Positions 1-7,441 of a DNA stretch of 10,625 nucleotides are shown piece after piece. The translations under genes were made by a program, and so were the position numbers. The notes beneath the pieces were generated by a model that saw only the letters and a program-made list of their open reading frames with translations, searched no databases and was not told the DNA's origin. The DNA lies in the NCBI GenBank assembly GCA_025350445.1, contig JANXXV010000105.1, forward strand, positions 1-10,625. Reading direction: 5' to 3'. The number at the start of each line of letters is the position of its first letter. The first letter of the stretch is position 1. This DNA is from Bryobacteraceae bacterium. GTDB taxonomy: Bacteria; Acidobacteriota; Terriglobia; Bryobacterales; Bryobacteraceae.

Positions 1-340
1 GCAGAAAACCCCGCAACCGCTCCAGATGCGCCCCGCCCACCCCGAACCGCGCCGCCTTCCCCACGGCATATACTTCAATCGCCTCCCGCAGTTCATACAG
101 GTCCGCAATGTCGGCTCGGGTCAACGACGCAACCGCCATCACCCGGTTCGGCGCCTGCTCCAGGAATCCTTCGCCCGCCAACTGCCGCACCGCCTCGCGG
201 ATCGGAGTCCGGCTGATCGCCATCTCCTTCGACAACGCCAATTCCGAAAGCACAGTCCCTCCGCTCCACTGGCCGGACAGAATCTTTCCCTGGATGTACT
301 CATAGGCCCGCTCGCGCGCCGACGAGTCTTTTTGGTGCAT
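1..340 (-). CDS. GntR-family transcriptional regulator, FadR/FCD subfamily (partial, N-terminal part)
   Basis: This is a DNA-binding repressor or activator of the GntR family; FCD-type members usually respond to organic acids, sugar acids or fatty acyl compounds. Reading leftward from ATG at 340, the frame stays open to the window edge, giving 113 codons. Residues about 8-70 form the winged helix-turn-helix. It opens with ARERAYEYIQGKILSGQW, and the recognition-helix segment SRTPIREAVRQLAGEGFLE is the family's hallmark. From about residue 78 (ADIADLYELREAIE) the sequence matches the start of an FCD ligand-binding domain, most of which lies outside the window. The start is well fixed: an in-frame TAA sits at 361-359, only six codons upstream, with no start codon between. 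GAAGG directly abuts the ATG, too close for a normal Shine-Dalgarno, and a -10-like CATAAT lies 6 nt upstream, so the mRNA may be leaderless. The gene is divergent from the receptor at 423 and is a natural candidate for its regulator. The family is confident; the ligand is unknown. Confidence 0.93.
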   Translation of the reverse strand, partial: MHQKDSSARERAYEYIQGKILSGQWSGGTVLSELALSKEMAISRTPIREAVRQLAGEGFLEQAPNRVMAVASLTRADIADLYELREAIEVYAVGKAARFGVGGAHLERLRGFL

Positions 341-346
341 CCTTCG

Positions 347-375
347 ATTATGCCTTATTTACCGTATGTAGACAA
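347..375 (-). promoter_or_regulatory. Predicted sigma70-type promoter of the GntR regulator
   Basis: On the minus strand, a -35-like TTGTCT (375-370) is followed by a 17-bp spacer and a -10-like CATAAT (352-347). Initiation about 7 nt downstream would fall on or next to the A of the GntR start codon at 340, predicting a leaderless transcript. This rests on sequence matching only. Confidence 0.5.
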
Positions 376-381
376 CCTGTC
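366..381. promoter_or_regulatory. Candidate operator palindromes over the shared -35 region
   Basis: Two small inverted repeats overlap here. One is TGT-AG-ACA (367-374). The other is GACA-ACC-TGTC (371-381), which shares the GACA half with the first. They cover the -35 elements of both divergent promoters, where an autoregulatory GntR protein would be expected to bind. The spacing of the GT and AC cores does not exactly match the TNGTNNNACNA pattern reported for many FadR-type proteins, so this is a positional inference, not a recognised operator. Confidence 0.35.
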
Positions 382-397
382 GAATCTTGGATAGAAT
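369..397 (+). promoter_or_regulatory. Predicted sigma70-type promoter of Oar-like receptor 1
   Basis: TAGACA (369-374, five of six consensus bases) and TAGAAT (392-397) are separated by exactly 17 bp. Predicted initiation near 404 leaves a leader of about 19 nt carrying the ribosome binding site. The -35 element overlaps the -35 of the divergent GntR promoter (370-375) almost base for base, so RNA polymerase probably cannot occupy both promoters at once. Confidence 0.6.
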
Positions 398-407
398 ATC
401 TGCACTA

Positions 408-413
408 CAGGAG
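408..413 (+). promoter_or_regulatory. Ribosome binding site that fixes the start of receptor 1
   Basis: CAGGAG at 408-413 lies 9 nt before the ATG at 423, a good Shine-Dalgarno arrangement. It decides against the in-frame TTG at 387, which has no comparable site and lies upstream of the predicted -10, so it would not be transcribed from that promoter. Confidence 0.75.
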
Positions 414-422
414 TTTCCCGCT

Positions 423-3400
423 ATGCGCAGTCTTACCAAATCTCTACTTGCATTCCTAGCCATCGGCTCCATTCTGATGGCCCAAGAGTTCCGCGCTTCC
501 CTCTCCGGACGAATCGCAGACCCGGCCGGCGCTTCCGTGCCCGGCGTCGCCATTAGCGTACGGTCAGTCGCCACAGGCTTGGTGACACCCACCACATCCG
601 ACGAGGAAGGCCGCTACCAGGTCTTGTTCCTGAACCCAGGCGAATATGTCCTCACTGCGGAGAAGCAGGGCTTTCAGCGCAGCGTGCAACAGGGTCTGGT
701 GCTGCAGGTTGCCGAGCGCGCCACTCTCGATGTGAAGCTTGCCGTCGGTGAGGTCAGCCAAAGCCTCACGGTCGAGGCGAATGCCGGCGTGATCGAAGTG
801 GAATCGGCCGACCGCGGCCTCACTGTCGACAGTCTCCGCGTCGAGGCCACTCCGCTGCAAGGCCGAAACATTTTCGCCCTCGCCTGGACCACCCCCGGCG
901 TCGCAGTCACCGGCGGGGTCACCCGGCTGCGTCCCTTCGATATTGGCGGCTCGTCCGGCATCTCGGTCAATGGCTCCCGCCCTTCCACCAACGAAGTTTT
1001 GATCGACGGAGTATCCAACCTGGCCAAGGCTTCGTCCGTCGCCTACGTTCCTCCGGTCGACGCCACTGATGAATTCCGCGTCCAGACCACCAACTACGAT
1101 GCCCAATACGGTTGGACCACCGGCGGAGTCATCAATATCCTCACCAAGGGCGGTACCAATGTATGGCACGGTTCGGCATTTGAATTCCTCCAGAACACCC
1201 ACCTCAACGCCAACACGTTCAACAACAACCGTAACGGCGTGCCCCGGCAGTCCTCCCACATCAACACCTTTGGCGGCTCCCTCGGCGGCGCTATTAAAAA
1301 GAACAAGCTCTTTGTCTTCGGCAGCTACGAAAACATCCGGCAGGTGATTCCAGATCCTTTCGTAACTTCGGTGCCCACTGCGCTGCAGCGTACCGGCGAC
1401 TTCTCGAAGACCTACTACACCCGCGATGGGGCCGGCAACCCGCTCGTCCAGACCATTTTCGATCCGTTCTCCACCATCACCGACGCATCCGGCGCAGTCG
1501 TGCGCACCGCCTTCCCCGGCAACGTCATCCCGTCTTCACGCCTGAATCCGATCGCCTTGAAAGTGCTGGGCCTGGTTCCCCCGGGCAGCACTCCCGGCAA
1601 CGCGCTCACCGAGCTCAACAACCTGGCCACCAGCGGATCCAGCCGCAAGTTCACAGACTTCTTCCCCGAATACACCACCCGTGTCGACTATACGGCCAAC
1701 GAATCCACCCGCCTCTTCGTCCGGTATTCCCGCAACGCGCTGGCCGAGGCGCGCGGCTTCAAATATTCCACCAATGCCGCGGTGAACCCCGCGGACACCA
1801 CAGGCAATAGCCCGTTCACCCGCGAGAACCACAGCGCCACCATTCAGCACACCAAGACGCTGAACCCCACCACGGTCCTCGATTTTCGCCTGGGCCTCGC
1901 ACGCTTCCTTTCGCAGAGCGGCGCATCGGGCGGTGCGAACTACGACCTCGGCAGTCTCGGCTTCTCGTCCCAATTCCAGTCCCAGGCCGCCAAATACTTT
2001 CCGAGATTCGGCTGGTCTAACTATGAAGGCGCCGGAGCAAATCCCGTCCAGATCGATCCCATTGCCCAAACCAACTCCTTCCAGGGATCCATCTCCAAAA
2101 ACATCGGCAGTCATTCGCTCAAGGCCGGCAGTGAATTCCGCCTGCAACGCGCCAATTCGCAGGTGCCCGGTTATGTGGCCGGCAACTTCTCGTTCGATCA
2201 GAAGTTCACCGGCAGGAACGCGCTTGCGATTGATCCGACGAGCGGCAACGCCATCGCCAGCTTTCTGCTGGGCACTGCCGAATCCGGCTTCATTGATGTC
2301 AACAGCCAGCCGGCCCGGCAGCAGCGCCTCTTCTCCGCCTACATCCAGGACGACTACCGCATCAGCACCAGGTTGAAGCTGAATTTCGGTCTGCGCTGGG
2401 ATTATCTCGGCCCGCTCACCGATCGCTTCAACGCGCTCACCCGCGGCTTTGATACAACCACCGCCAGCCCGCTGCAAGCCCCCGGCATCAGCCTGAAAGG
2501 CGGACTGCTGTTCGCCGGTGTGGGCGGCAACGACCGCGGCATCTTCGTCAAGGACCTGAACAACTTCGCCCCCCGCGGCGGCTTCGCCTATCAATGGAAT
2601 GAGAAGACGGTGATCCGCGGCGGCTACGGCCTGATGTACGCCCAGACCTACGACGATCCCGGCGGCGCACCCGGCTTCAGCCAGCGCACCGGCATGGTGT
2701 CCTCCGTGGTTACCGGCGTCCCGCAGGATACGCTCACCAATCCGTTCCCGGTTGGCATCCTGCGTCCGGTTGGCAACTCGCAGGGACTCGGCACGTTCCT
2801 CGGCCAGACGTTCAACTTCTCCGACCCCAATCGCGTCGTACCGTGGACCCACCAATTTTCCCTCGAAGTACAGCGGGAACTCCCGGGCCGGGTACTCCTG
2901 ACGGTCGGGTATGTCGGCAGCCGGATCCGAGGCCTCTCGGTCGCCAAAGGCTTCAACGAGATCTCGGCGGAATCTTTCGCCTTAGGCGCCGCCGCGCTGA
3001 CGCAGAACGTAACCAATCCGCTGGCGGGCCGATTGCCCGGCACCTCGTTGAACGGCGCCACGGTGCAGCGTCAGCAGTTGTTACGTCCGTATCCCCAGTT
3101 CCTGGGCATCACGCAACTGAACCGGTCGGAGGGCCAGTCCCGCTATGACGGCATTCAATTTGTACTCGCCAAGCGCTTGGCAAAAGGCGTCACTGCCAAC
3201 TTGTCCTATACCTACTCGAAAACCATCGAACGCGTGAACTACCGCAATGCGCAGGACTCAGCGCTGGAAAAAGTGGTAACCGCCTGGGACATACCCCAAA
3301 GCTTACAGCTCAACGGTGTTTACGAGCTGCCGATCGGGACAGGGCGGCACTTCGCGGCCAGCGCGCCGAAGGGGGTGAAGCAGCTGATCAGCGGTTGGGA

Positions 3401-3863
3401 GATTAGCGGAATCGCCCGGTTGCAGAGTGGCTTGCCGATGAACTTCCCATCGAACGCTGTTCCCACGGGCGCCAGCCCGAAGTATGACGGGCAAAACCTC
3501 GACCGCTTCTTCAACACGTGTACGCTACTGGCGAACGGCGCCACCCGCGGCTGTCTCGGCAGCGAAACTCCGGTGTGGGGCATCCGGCCGGCATTCACGC
3601 TGCAGACCTGGTCGTCCCGCATCACATCGGTCCGCGTGCCCGGCATTCGCAACCTCGATCTGGCCATCATGAAGCGCACCGCCATCACCGAGCGCGTGAC
3701 ACTCACCTTCCGCACGGAGTTCATGAACGCCACCAACACGCCGCAGTTCTTCAACGGCCCCATTCTGGATGTCAACAGCGGCAACTTCGGCCGCATCTCC
3801 GGCGCGCTGGACCAAACGAACCTGCCCAGGTTCATCCAGTTCTCGTTGAAGCTGCAGTTTTAA
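423..3863 (+). CDS. Oar-like TonB-dependent outer-membrane receptor 1 (carboxypeptidase-regulatory-like domain, plug and beta-barrel)
   Basis: This is an outer-membrane receptor of 1146 residues, expected to bind a ligand outside the cell and import it using TonB/ExbBD energy; the ligand cannot be read from the sequence. Residues 1-20 are a signal peptide (basic MRSLTK, hydrophobic core, cleavage after LMA). Residues about 22-107 form a carboxypeptidase-regulatory-like beta-sandwich (SGRIADPAGASVPGVAI, then NPGEYVLTAEKQGF). Residues about 115-250 are the plug, with LPLNGR-like TPLQGRN, SVNGSRPSTNEVLIDGV and GGVINILTKGGTNVWHG. The rest is the barrel, with strand motifs such as YIQDDYRISTRLKLNFGLRW and APRGGFAYQW, and it ends FSLKLQF with the terminal Phe recognised by the BAM machinery. 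The length is usual for acidobacterial Oar-like proteins. The only cysteines, 1033 and 1044, probably form a disulfide in a late extracellular loop. No SusD-like lipoprotein gene lies beside it. It is transcribed alone, from a promoter shared back-to-back with the GntR gene to an intrinsic terminator. The family is sure, the substrate unknown. Confidence 0.95.
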   Translation: MRSLTKSLLAFLAIGSILMAQEFRASLSGRIADPAGASVPGVAISVRSVATGLVTPTTSDEEGRYQVLFLNPGEYVLTAEKQGFQRSVQQGLVLQVAERATLDVKLAVGEVSQSLTVEANAGVIEVESADRGLTVDSLRVEATPLQGRNIFALAWTTPGVAVTGGVTRLRPFDIGGSSGISVNGSRPSTNEVLIDGVSNLAKASSVAYVPPVDATDEFRVQTTNYDAQYGWTTGGVINILTKGGTNVWHGSAFEFLQNTHLNANTFNNNRNGVPRQSSHINTFGGSLGGAIKKNKLFVFGSYENIRQVIPDPFVTSVPTALQRTGDFSKTYYTRDGAGNPLVQTIFDPFSTITDASGAVVRTAFPGNVIPSSRLNPIALKVLGLVPPGSTPGNALTELNNLATSGSSRKFTDFFPEYTTRVDYTANESTRLFVRYSRNALAEARGFKYSTNAAVNPADTTGNSPFTRENHSATIQHTKTLNPTTVLDFRLGLARFLSQSGASGGANYDLGSLGFSSQFQSQAAKYFPRFGWSNYEGAGANPVQIDPIAQTNSFQGSISKNIGSHSLKAGSEFRLQRANSQVPGYVAGNFSFDQKFTGRNALAIDPTSGNAIASFLLGTAESGFIDVNSQPARQQRLFSAYIQDDYRISTRLKLNFGLRWDYLGPLTDRFNALTRGFDTTTASPLQAPGISLKGGLLFAGVGGNDRGIFVKDLNNFAPRGGFAYQWNEKTVIRGGYGLMYAQTYDDPGGAPGFSQRTGMVSSVVTGVPQDTLTNPFPVGILRPVGNSQGLGTFLGQTFNFSDPNRVVPWTHQFSLEVQRELPGRVLLTVGYVGSRIRGLSVAKGFNEISAESFALGAAALTQNVTNPLAGRLPGTSLNGATVQRQQLLRPYPQFLGITQLNRSEGQSRYDGIQFVLAKRLAKGVTANLSYTYSKTIERVNYRNAQDSALEKVVTAWDIPQSLQLNGVYELPIGTGRHFAASAPKGVKQLISGWEISGIARLQSGLPMNFPSNAVPTGASPKYDGQNLDRFFNTCTLLANGATRGCLGSETPVWGIRPAFTLQTWSSRITSVRVPGIRNLDLAIMKRTAITERVTLTFRTEFMNATNTPQFFNGPILDVNSGNFGRISGALDQTNLPRFIQFSLKLQF

Positions 3864-3870
3864 GCGATGG

Positions 3871-3908
3871 AAGGGGCAGTCGTCCGCGCCTGCCCCTTTT
3901 GTTTTGTT
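3871..3908 (+). terminator. Intrinsic terminator after receptor 1
   Basis: A perfect 9-bp stem, AAGGGGCAG (3871-3879) with CTGCCCCTT (3890-3898), encloses a 10-nt loop. It is followed by a T-rich tract, TTGTTTTGTT (3899-3908). It begins 8 nt after the stop codon of receptor 1 and should separate that transcript from the second receptor. Confidence 0.9.
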
Positions 3909-3945
3909 CCAAAATTCCCGCCCCCAAAATCGAGCGTCCTATTCG

Positions 3946-3984
3946 GCCGGAAAGTATCGGCACGAAGTACTAATGTTTTCCGGC
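3946..3984. repeat. Spaced 8-bp inverted repeat upstream of receptor 2
   Basis: GCCGGAAA (3946-3953) and TTTCCGGC (3977-3984) are perfect inverted copies. They are separated by 23 bp, with a start-to-start distance of 31 bp, close to three helical turns. A nested AGTA (3953-3956) and TACT (3968-3971) adds partial symmetry. The repeat lies after the terminator of receptor 1 and just upstream of the predicted promoter of receptor 2, with its centre near -57 relative to the predicted start. A regulator-binding site is plausible; a chance palindrome is not excluded. Apart from this, the terminator and the -10 element, I see nothing in the 3864-4022 intergenic stretch. Confidence 0.45.
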
Positions 3985-4009
3985 TATAGGTCCACCCCCG
4001 CGGGAATTC

Positions 4010-4015
4010 TATACT
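4010..4015 (+). promoter_or_regulatory. Predicted -10 element of receptor 2, consistent with a leaderless start
   Basis: TATACT (five of six consensus bases) ends 7 nt before the ATG at 4023, so transcription would begin at about the first base of the start codon. The matching -35 position (around 3986-3992) is poor, which may mean the promoter needs an activator. No usable Shine-Dalgarno lies at normal distance: the nearest purine run, GGGA at 4002-4005, is 17 nt from the ATG. Confidence 0.5.
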
Positions 4016-4022
4016 CTATGCA

Positions 4023-7000
4023 ATGATGGCCTCCCCTTTCAAATTAGCGGCTTTGGCTTTCTGCTGCTCCCTGCTTTTTGCGCAGAGCAACCTTGCCGCG
4101 GTTAGCGGAGTTATCACCGATCCCAGCCTGAATACGGTCCTGAACGCAGAGGTTCGGGCGCGCAGTACCGAGACGGGCGCGGTACGCTCCGCGATCACTC
4201 CCTCCACCGGCCGATTTGAGATTCCGGGTCTCACACCCGGCGAGTATGTCATTGAAGTGCAAGCCCGAGGTTTCGCTATGGCGAAACACGCTGTGCGGCT
4301 CGAGGTGGGACAGAAAATGCGGCTGGATCTGCCGCTGACGATCGGCGAAGCAAAAACATCTGTAGACGTCACTTCCACTGCGGAATTACTCAGGACGGAA
4401 GACGCCGCGATTGGAGAAGTGGTCGAGACCAAGTCGGTTCACGAACTCCCGCTGAACGGCCGCATGTTGCTGGACCTTGCGCTCACCGTTCCCGGCTCTC
4501 ACCAGGGACACGGAGCGCAGACTGGTTCGATGAACCCGCTTTATTGGCGTCCCGGACAAGCCTCGTCTCTCACCATTGGAGGAAACCGGCCAAACGCCAA
4601 CTATTTCCTGGTCGACGGCGCCACCAATACGGACCCTACCTTTAACACTCAGAATCTCAGCCTCGCCCCGGATGCGGTCCGTGAATTTCAGGTACAGACC
4701 GGAAGTTACTCGGCGGAAATGGGAGGCGCCGGCGGTGGTCAGATCAACATCGTCACCAAAGGGGGAACATCCAAGTTCCACGGAACCGCCTACGAATTTC
4801 TGCGCAATGGAGCAATGGATGCCCACAGTTTCAATGAGGACCCCGGTGGAAAGTTCCTGGTGCAGAATAATTTCGGCGCCGCCATCGGAGGACCGTTGGC
4901 GGGAAAGAAGACATTCTTCTTCGCTAACTACGAAGGCCTTCGCAAAGTGAAGGCGATCACCTCCATCGGTACCGTACCCACCCAAGAAGAAGCTTCGGGT
5001 GATTTCAGCGGATCCGGCGTCAATATTTTCAATCCGTTCAGCCGGCACGCGAACCCAAACTACGACGCCTCAAAGCCGGTCAGCAAGTCGAATCCGGTAA
5101 ACTTCCGCGATCCGTTCCCAAACAACGTAATCCCGCCCGGCCTGCTCAGCCAGCCCGCCGCCACGATGCTCAACAAGTATGTTCCCCGCCCTAACGCAAT
5201 GGACATGGGCGCTATGATCATGGACGGCATGCCATCGGTAGTGGGCGCGGGCAACGATTCGAACAACTATCTCGACCAGCGGAATCAGCGGAGCTTCAAC
5301 GATCAGGGCACTCTTCGCGTCGATCGTGTATTTGATCGCGGCGACAACATCGGTGCGCGCTTCTCAGTCGGGGCCGAGCACGGGTTTACGCCACAGAATC
5401 TTCCGGGATTCGGGCTCCTGCATGACAATCTCTCTCAGAACGCCAACATCGGCTGGACACGGGTCTTCACTCCCAACCTCGTGAACACCGCTTCGATCGC
5501 GTACTCACGGCTTGCCATGACTCATTCGGAGGAGAACGCGGATACCAACGACATCGTCGGTCAACTAGGCATTCAGGGTGTCGGATTCGGCGGCCCCAGG
5601 GCATGGGGTGCTCCCTATTTCAACGTCCAGGGCTATTCCGTGTTTGGCGATACGTATCAGGCCACGCCGATGCAGAGCTGGGACACGATCCTGGAAGGCC
5701 GCAATACGCTCGCCCGGCAGCACGGCAGCCACAGCGTCAAGCTTGGCGGCAGCTACCGCCGGTTCATCTGGCCCATGTGGGCCTACGTCCTGAGCCGGGG
5801 ATACTATCAGTTCACGAACGGATATACCACGCAGACGGCGACGAACGACGGTACTGGTTCCGCGCTCGCCAGTATGGAACTCGGACTGCCGGCCGTCCGG
5901 CAGCGGCAGGTGGGCTCCCCGCGCATGAACCTGCGGCAGTGGTACGCCGATGCGTTTCTGCAGGACACTTGGCGTATCACCACGGCGACGACGATAAATC
6001 TGGGGCTGCGCTACGAGTACATGAGCCCGCTTACCGACGTTTCGAACGATTGGGCGGGTCTGTTCGTAACTCCTACCACACTGACCGCCTACATCGGGGG
6101 CCAGATGGGCACGCCTAAGGGCCTGCTTTATTCGAACAAGCTGCGGTTCGCTCCGCGGCTCGGCATCGCGCATCAGATCCCTGGGTGGGGACTGGTTTTA
6201 CGCGCAGGATATGGCATTTTCTATACACCGATCGACATGAACACATGGTGCAACAATCTTCACAATGTTCCGATCATTTTTCCCGAGACCAATCAGAGCG
6301 ATAGCTTCACGCCGTCGATAACGAGTTTCAACTTCAATCCAGCGGTGGTGGGCAGAACGGTCACGAGCTTCACGGCGTTCGATCCGCATCAGGCGCCGCA
6401 ATACGTTCAACAGTGGTCGGCTTCGGTGGAAAAGAGTTTGGGCAACGCAACAACGCTCGAGGTAGGATATCAAGGCGATCGCGGCTTCCATCTGCAGCGC
6501 GCACACCTCATCAACAACGCCTTGCCTGCCCCTGGACTGATTCAGCCGCGCCGTCCATACGGGAGCGCCACGTTCCTGCCGGGCACTGTGTTCCCGGCAA
6601 GTGCGACCGTCGTTAGCAACACTATACCGGTGAGCACAGTCAACTGGCTCGAAAACACGGCAAGAAGCTGGTACGATGCTGCGTACGTCAATGTGCGGCG
6701 CCGTTACTCAGGCGGACTCAGCCTTCTGGCCAACTACACATTCGGAAAGAATCTGAGCGATGCACCGGATTTCCGCTCGCCAATGTTCGAGGCGGCCATT
6801 CCGCAGAACAACAAAAACCTTAATGCGGAAAAGGGTCCAGCCTGTGATATCAGACATCGCTTCGTATTGAGCGCCGTGTATGATGTCCGGGTTTACAACA
6901 AGTGGAATTGGTCGCGGGTAGCCACCCGCAACTGGCAGTTATCGACCATATTCCAGGCTCAAAGCGGTTTTCCTTTCACGATCTCGGTTTTCGGGGACAC

Positions 7001-7382
7001 GGCGAACACTGGAGCCGTACTTGGCGAAAATTCTGTCCGCGCGAACTATACCGGACAGCCGGTTTTCGGCGCGGGCACGCACACGGCCGAACAATGGTTC
7101 AACCCGCTCGCATTCTCCGCACCCGCACCGTACACATTTGGGACTGTTGGCCGCAATACCGTATACGGCCCCGGCCAACAGACACTCGATTTCGCCGTCG
7201 GGCGAAGCTTTTCAGTAACCGGCGCCGCCCGCCTGCATCTCAGGCTGGAGGCCTTTAACGGCCTCAATAAGCTGAATCTCGGAACTCCGAACCGATTCGT
7301 GAATACGGCACAGTTTGGCACGATTACCGAATCCTCCACTCCGGGCCGGCAGATCCAAATCAGCGCGCGATTTTCATTCTGA
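4023..7382 (+). CDS. Oar-like TonB-dependent outer-membrane receptor 2 (carboxypeptidase-regulatory-like domain, plug and beta-barrel)
   Basis: This is a second outer-membrane receptor of the same architecture, 1119 residues, expected to transport an unidentified ligand with TonB energy. Residues 1-20 are a signal peptide ending LLFA before Gln21; the CC pair inside it does not make a lipobox. Residues about 22-105 form the carboxypeptidase-regulatory-like domain (VSGVITDPSLNTVLNAEV, FEIPGLTPGEYVIEVQARGF). The plug, about 115-250, contains VHELPLNGRMLLDLALTVPG, TIGGNRPNANYFLVDGATN and GGQINIVTKGGTSKFHG. The barrel includes ADAFLQDTWRI and INLGLRYEYMSP and ends QISARFSF with a terminal Phe. 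Similarity to receptor 1 is confined to shared family motifs, so the pair is not a recent tandem duplication. A methionine-rich patch (five Met in residues 393-403) is unusual. Mature-protein cysteines 743 and 941 are far apart. ATG codons at 4023 and 4026 are both possible; 4023 is chosen because the predicted transcript starts there. No SusD partner is adjacent. Confidence 0.94.
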   Translation: MMASPFKLAALAFCCSLLFAQSNLAAVSGVITDPSLNTVLNAEVRARSTETGAVRSAITPSTGRFEIPGLTPGEYVIEVQARGFAMAKHAVRLEVGQKMRLDLPLTIGEAKTSVDVTSTAELLRTEDAAIGEVVETKSVHELPLNGRMLLDLALTVPGSHQGHGAQTGSMNPLYWRPGQASSLTIGGNRPNANYFLVDGATNTDPTFNTQNLSLAPDAVREFQVQTGSYSAEMGGAGGGQINIVTKGGTSKFHGTAYEFLRNGAMDAHSFNEDPGGKFLVQNNFGAAIGGPLAGKKTFFFANYEGLRKVKAITSIGTVPTQEEASGDFSGSGVNIFNPFSRHANPNYDASKPVSKSNPVNFRDPFPNNVIPPGLLSQPAATMLNKYVPRPNAMDMGAMIMDGMPSVVGAGNDSNNYLDQRNQRSFNDQGTLRVDRVFDRGDNIGARFSVGAEHGFTPQNLPGFGLLHDNLSQNANIGWTRVFTPNLVNTASIAYSRLAMTHSEENADTNDIVGQLGIQGVGFGGPRAWGAPYFNVQGYSVFGDTYQATPMQSWDTILEGRNTLARQHGSHSVKLGGSYRRFIWPMWAYVLSRGYYQFTNGYTTQTATNDGTGSALASMELGLPAVRQRQVGSPRMNLRQWYADAFLQDTWRITTATTINLGLRYEYMSPLTDVSNDWAGLFVTPTTLTAYIGGQMGTPKGLLYSNKLRFAPRLGIAHQIPGWGLVLRAGYGIFYTPIDMNTWCNNLHNVPIIFPETNQSDSFTPSITSFNFNPAVVGRTVTSFTAFDPHQAPQYVQQWSASVEKSLGNATTLEVGYQGDRGFHLQRAHLINNALPAPGLIQPRRPYGSATFLPGTVFPASATVVSNTIPVSTVNWLENTARSWYDAAYVNVRRRYSGGLSLLANYTFGKNLSDAPDFRSPMFEAAIPQNNKNLNAEKGPACDIRHRFVLSAVYDVRVYNKWNWSRVATRNWQLSTIFQAQSGFPFTISVFGDTANTGAVLGENSVRANYTGQPVFGAGTHTAEQWFNPLAFSAPAPYTFGTVGRNTVYGPGQQTLDFAVGRSFSVTGAARLHLRLEAFNGLNKLNLGTPNRFVNTAQFGTITESSTPGRQIQISARFSF

Positions 7383-7383
7383 T

Positions 7384-7410
7384 CGCAGAGGCGCATCCTG
7401 TGGCGCTGCG
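7384..7410. terminator. Weak bidirectional hairpin between convergent genes
   Basis: CGCA (7384-7387) plus GCGC (7391-7394), with a 3-nt bulge between them, can pair with GCGC (7403-7406) plus TGCG (7407-7410) around an 8-nt loop. It lies in the 59-bp gap between receptor 2 and the convergent NTF2-like gene. There is no T-run on either side, so this is at best an imperfect terminator, or a chance GC-rich fold. Confidence 0.25.
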
Positions 7411-7441
7411 GGTTGCCGGTATAGTCTTCGCCTGCCTGAGC

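Noticed and set aside
26..394. Plus-strand ORF over the left edge
   Set aside because: It is the shadow of the GntR gene; its Arg/Pro/His-rich translation matches no family, while the opposite strand encodes a clear winged helix-turn-helix.
387..422. Upstream TTG start for receptor 1
   Set aside because: It would add 12 residues before a clean signal peptide, lies upstream of the predicted -10 element, and lacks a ribosome binding site, while ATG at 423 has AGGAG at good spacing.
1536..2855. Long minus-strand ORF of 439 codons inside receptor 1
   Set aside because: It is antisense to a convincing receptor gene, has low-complexity Ala/Gly/Glu-rich translation with no recognisable domain, and is explained by the GC-rich third codon positions of the real gene.
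4061..4067. Cys-Cys in the signal peptide of receptor 2 as a lipoprotein signal
   Set aside because: The residues before the cysteines (LAF, AFC) do not fit a lipobox, and cleavage after LLFA is the better match for an outer-membrane barrel protein.
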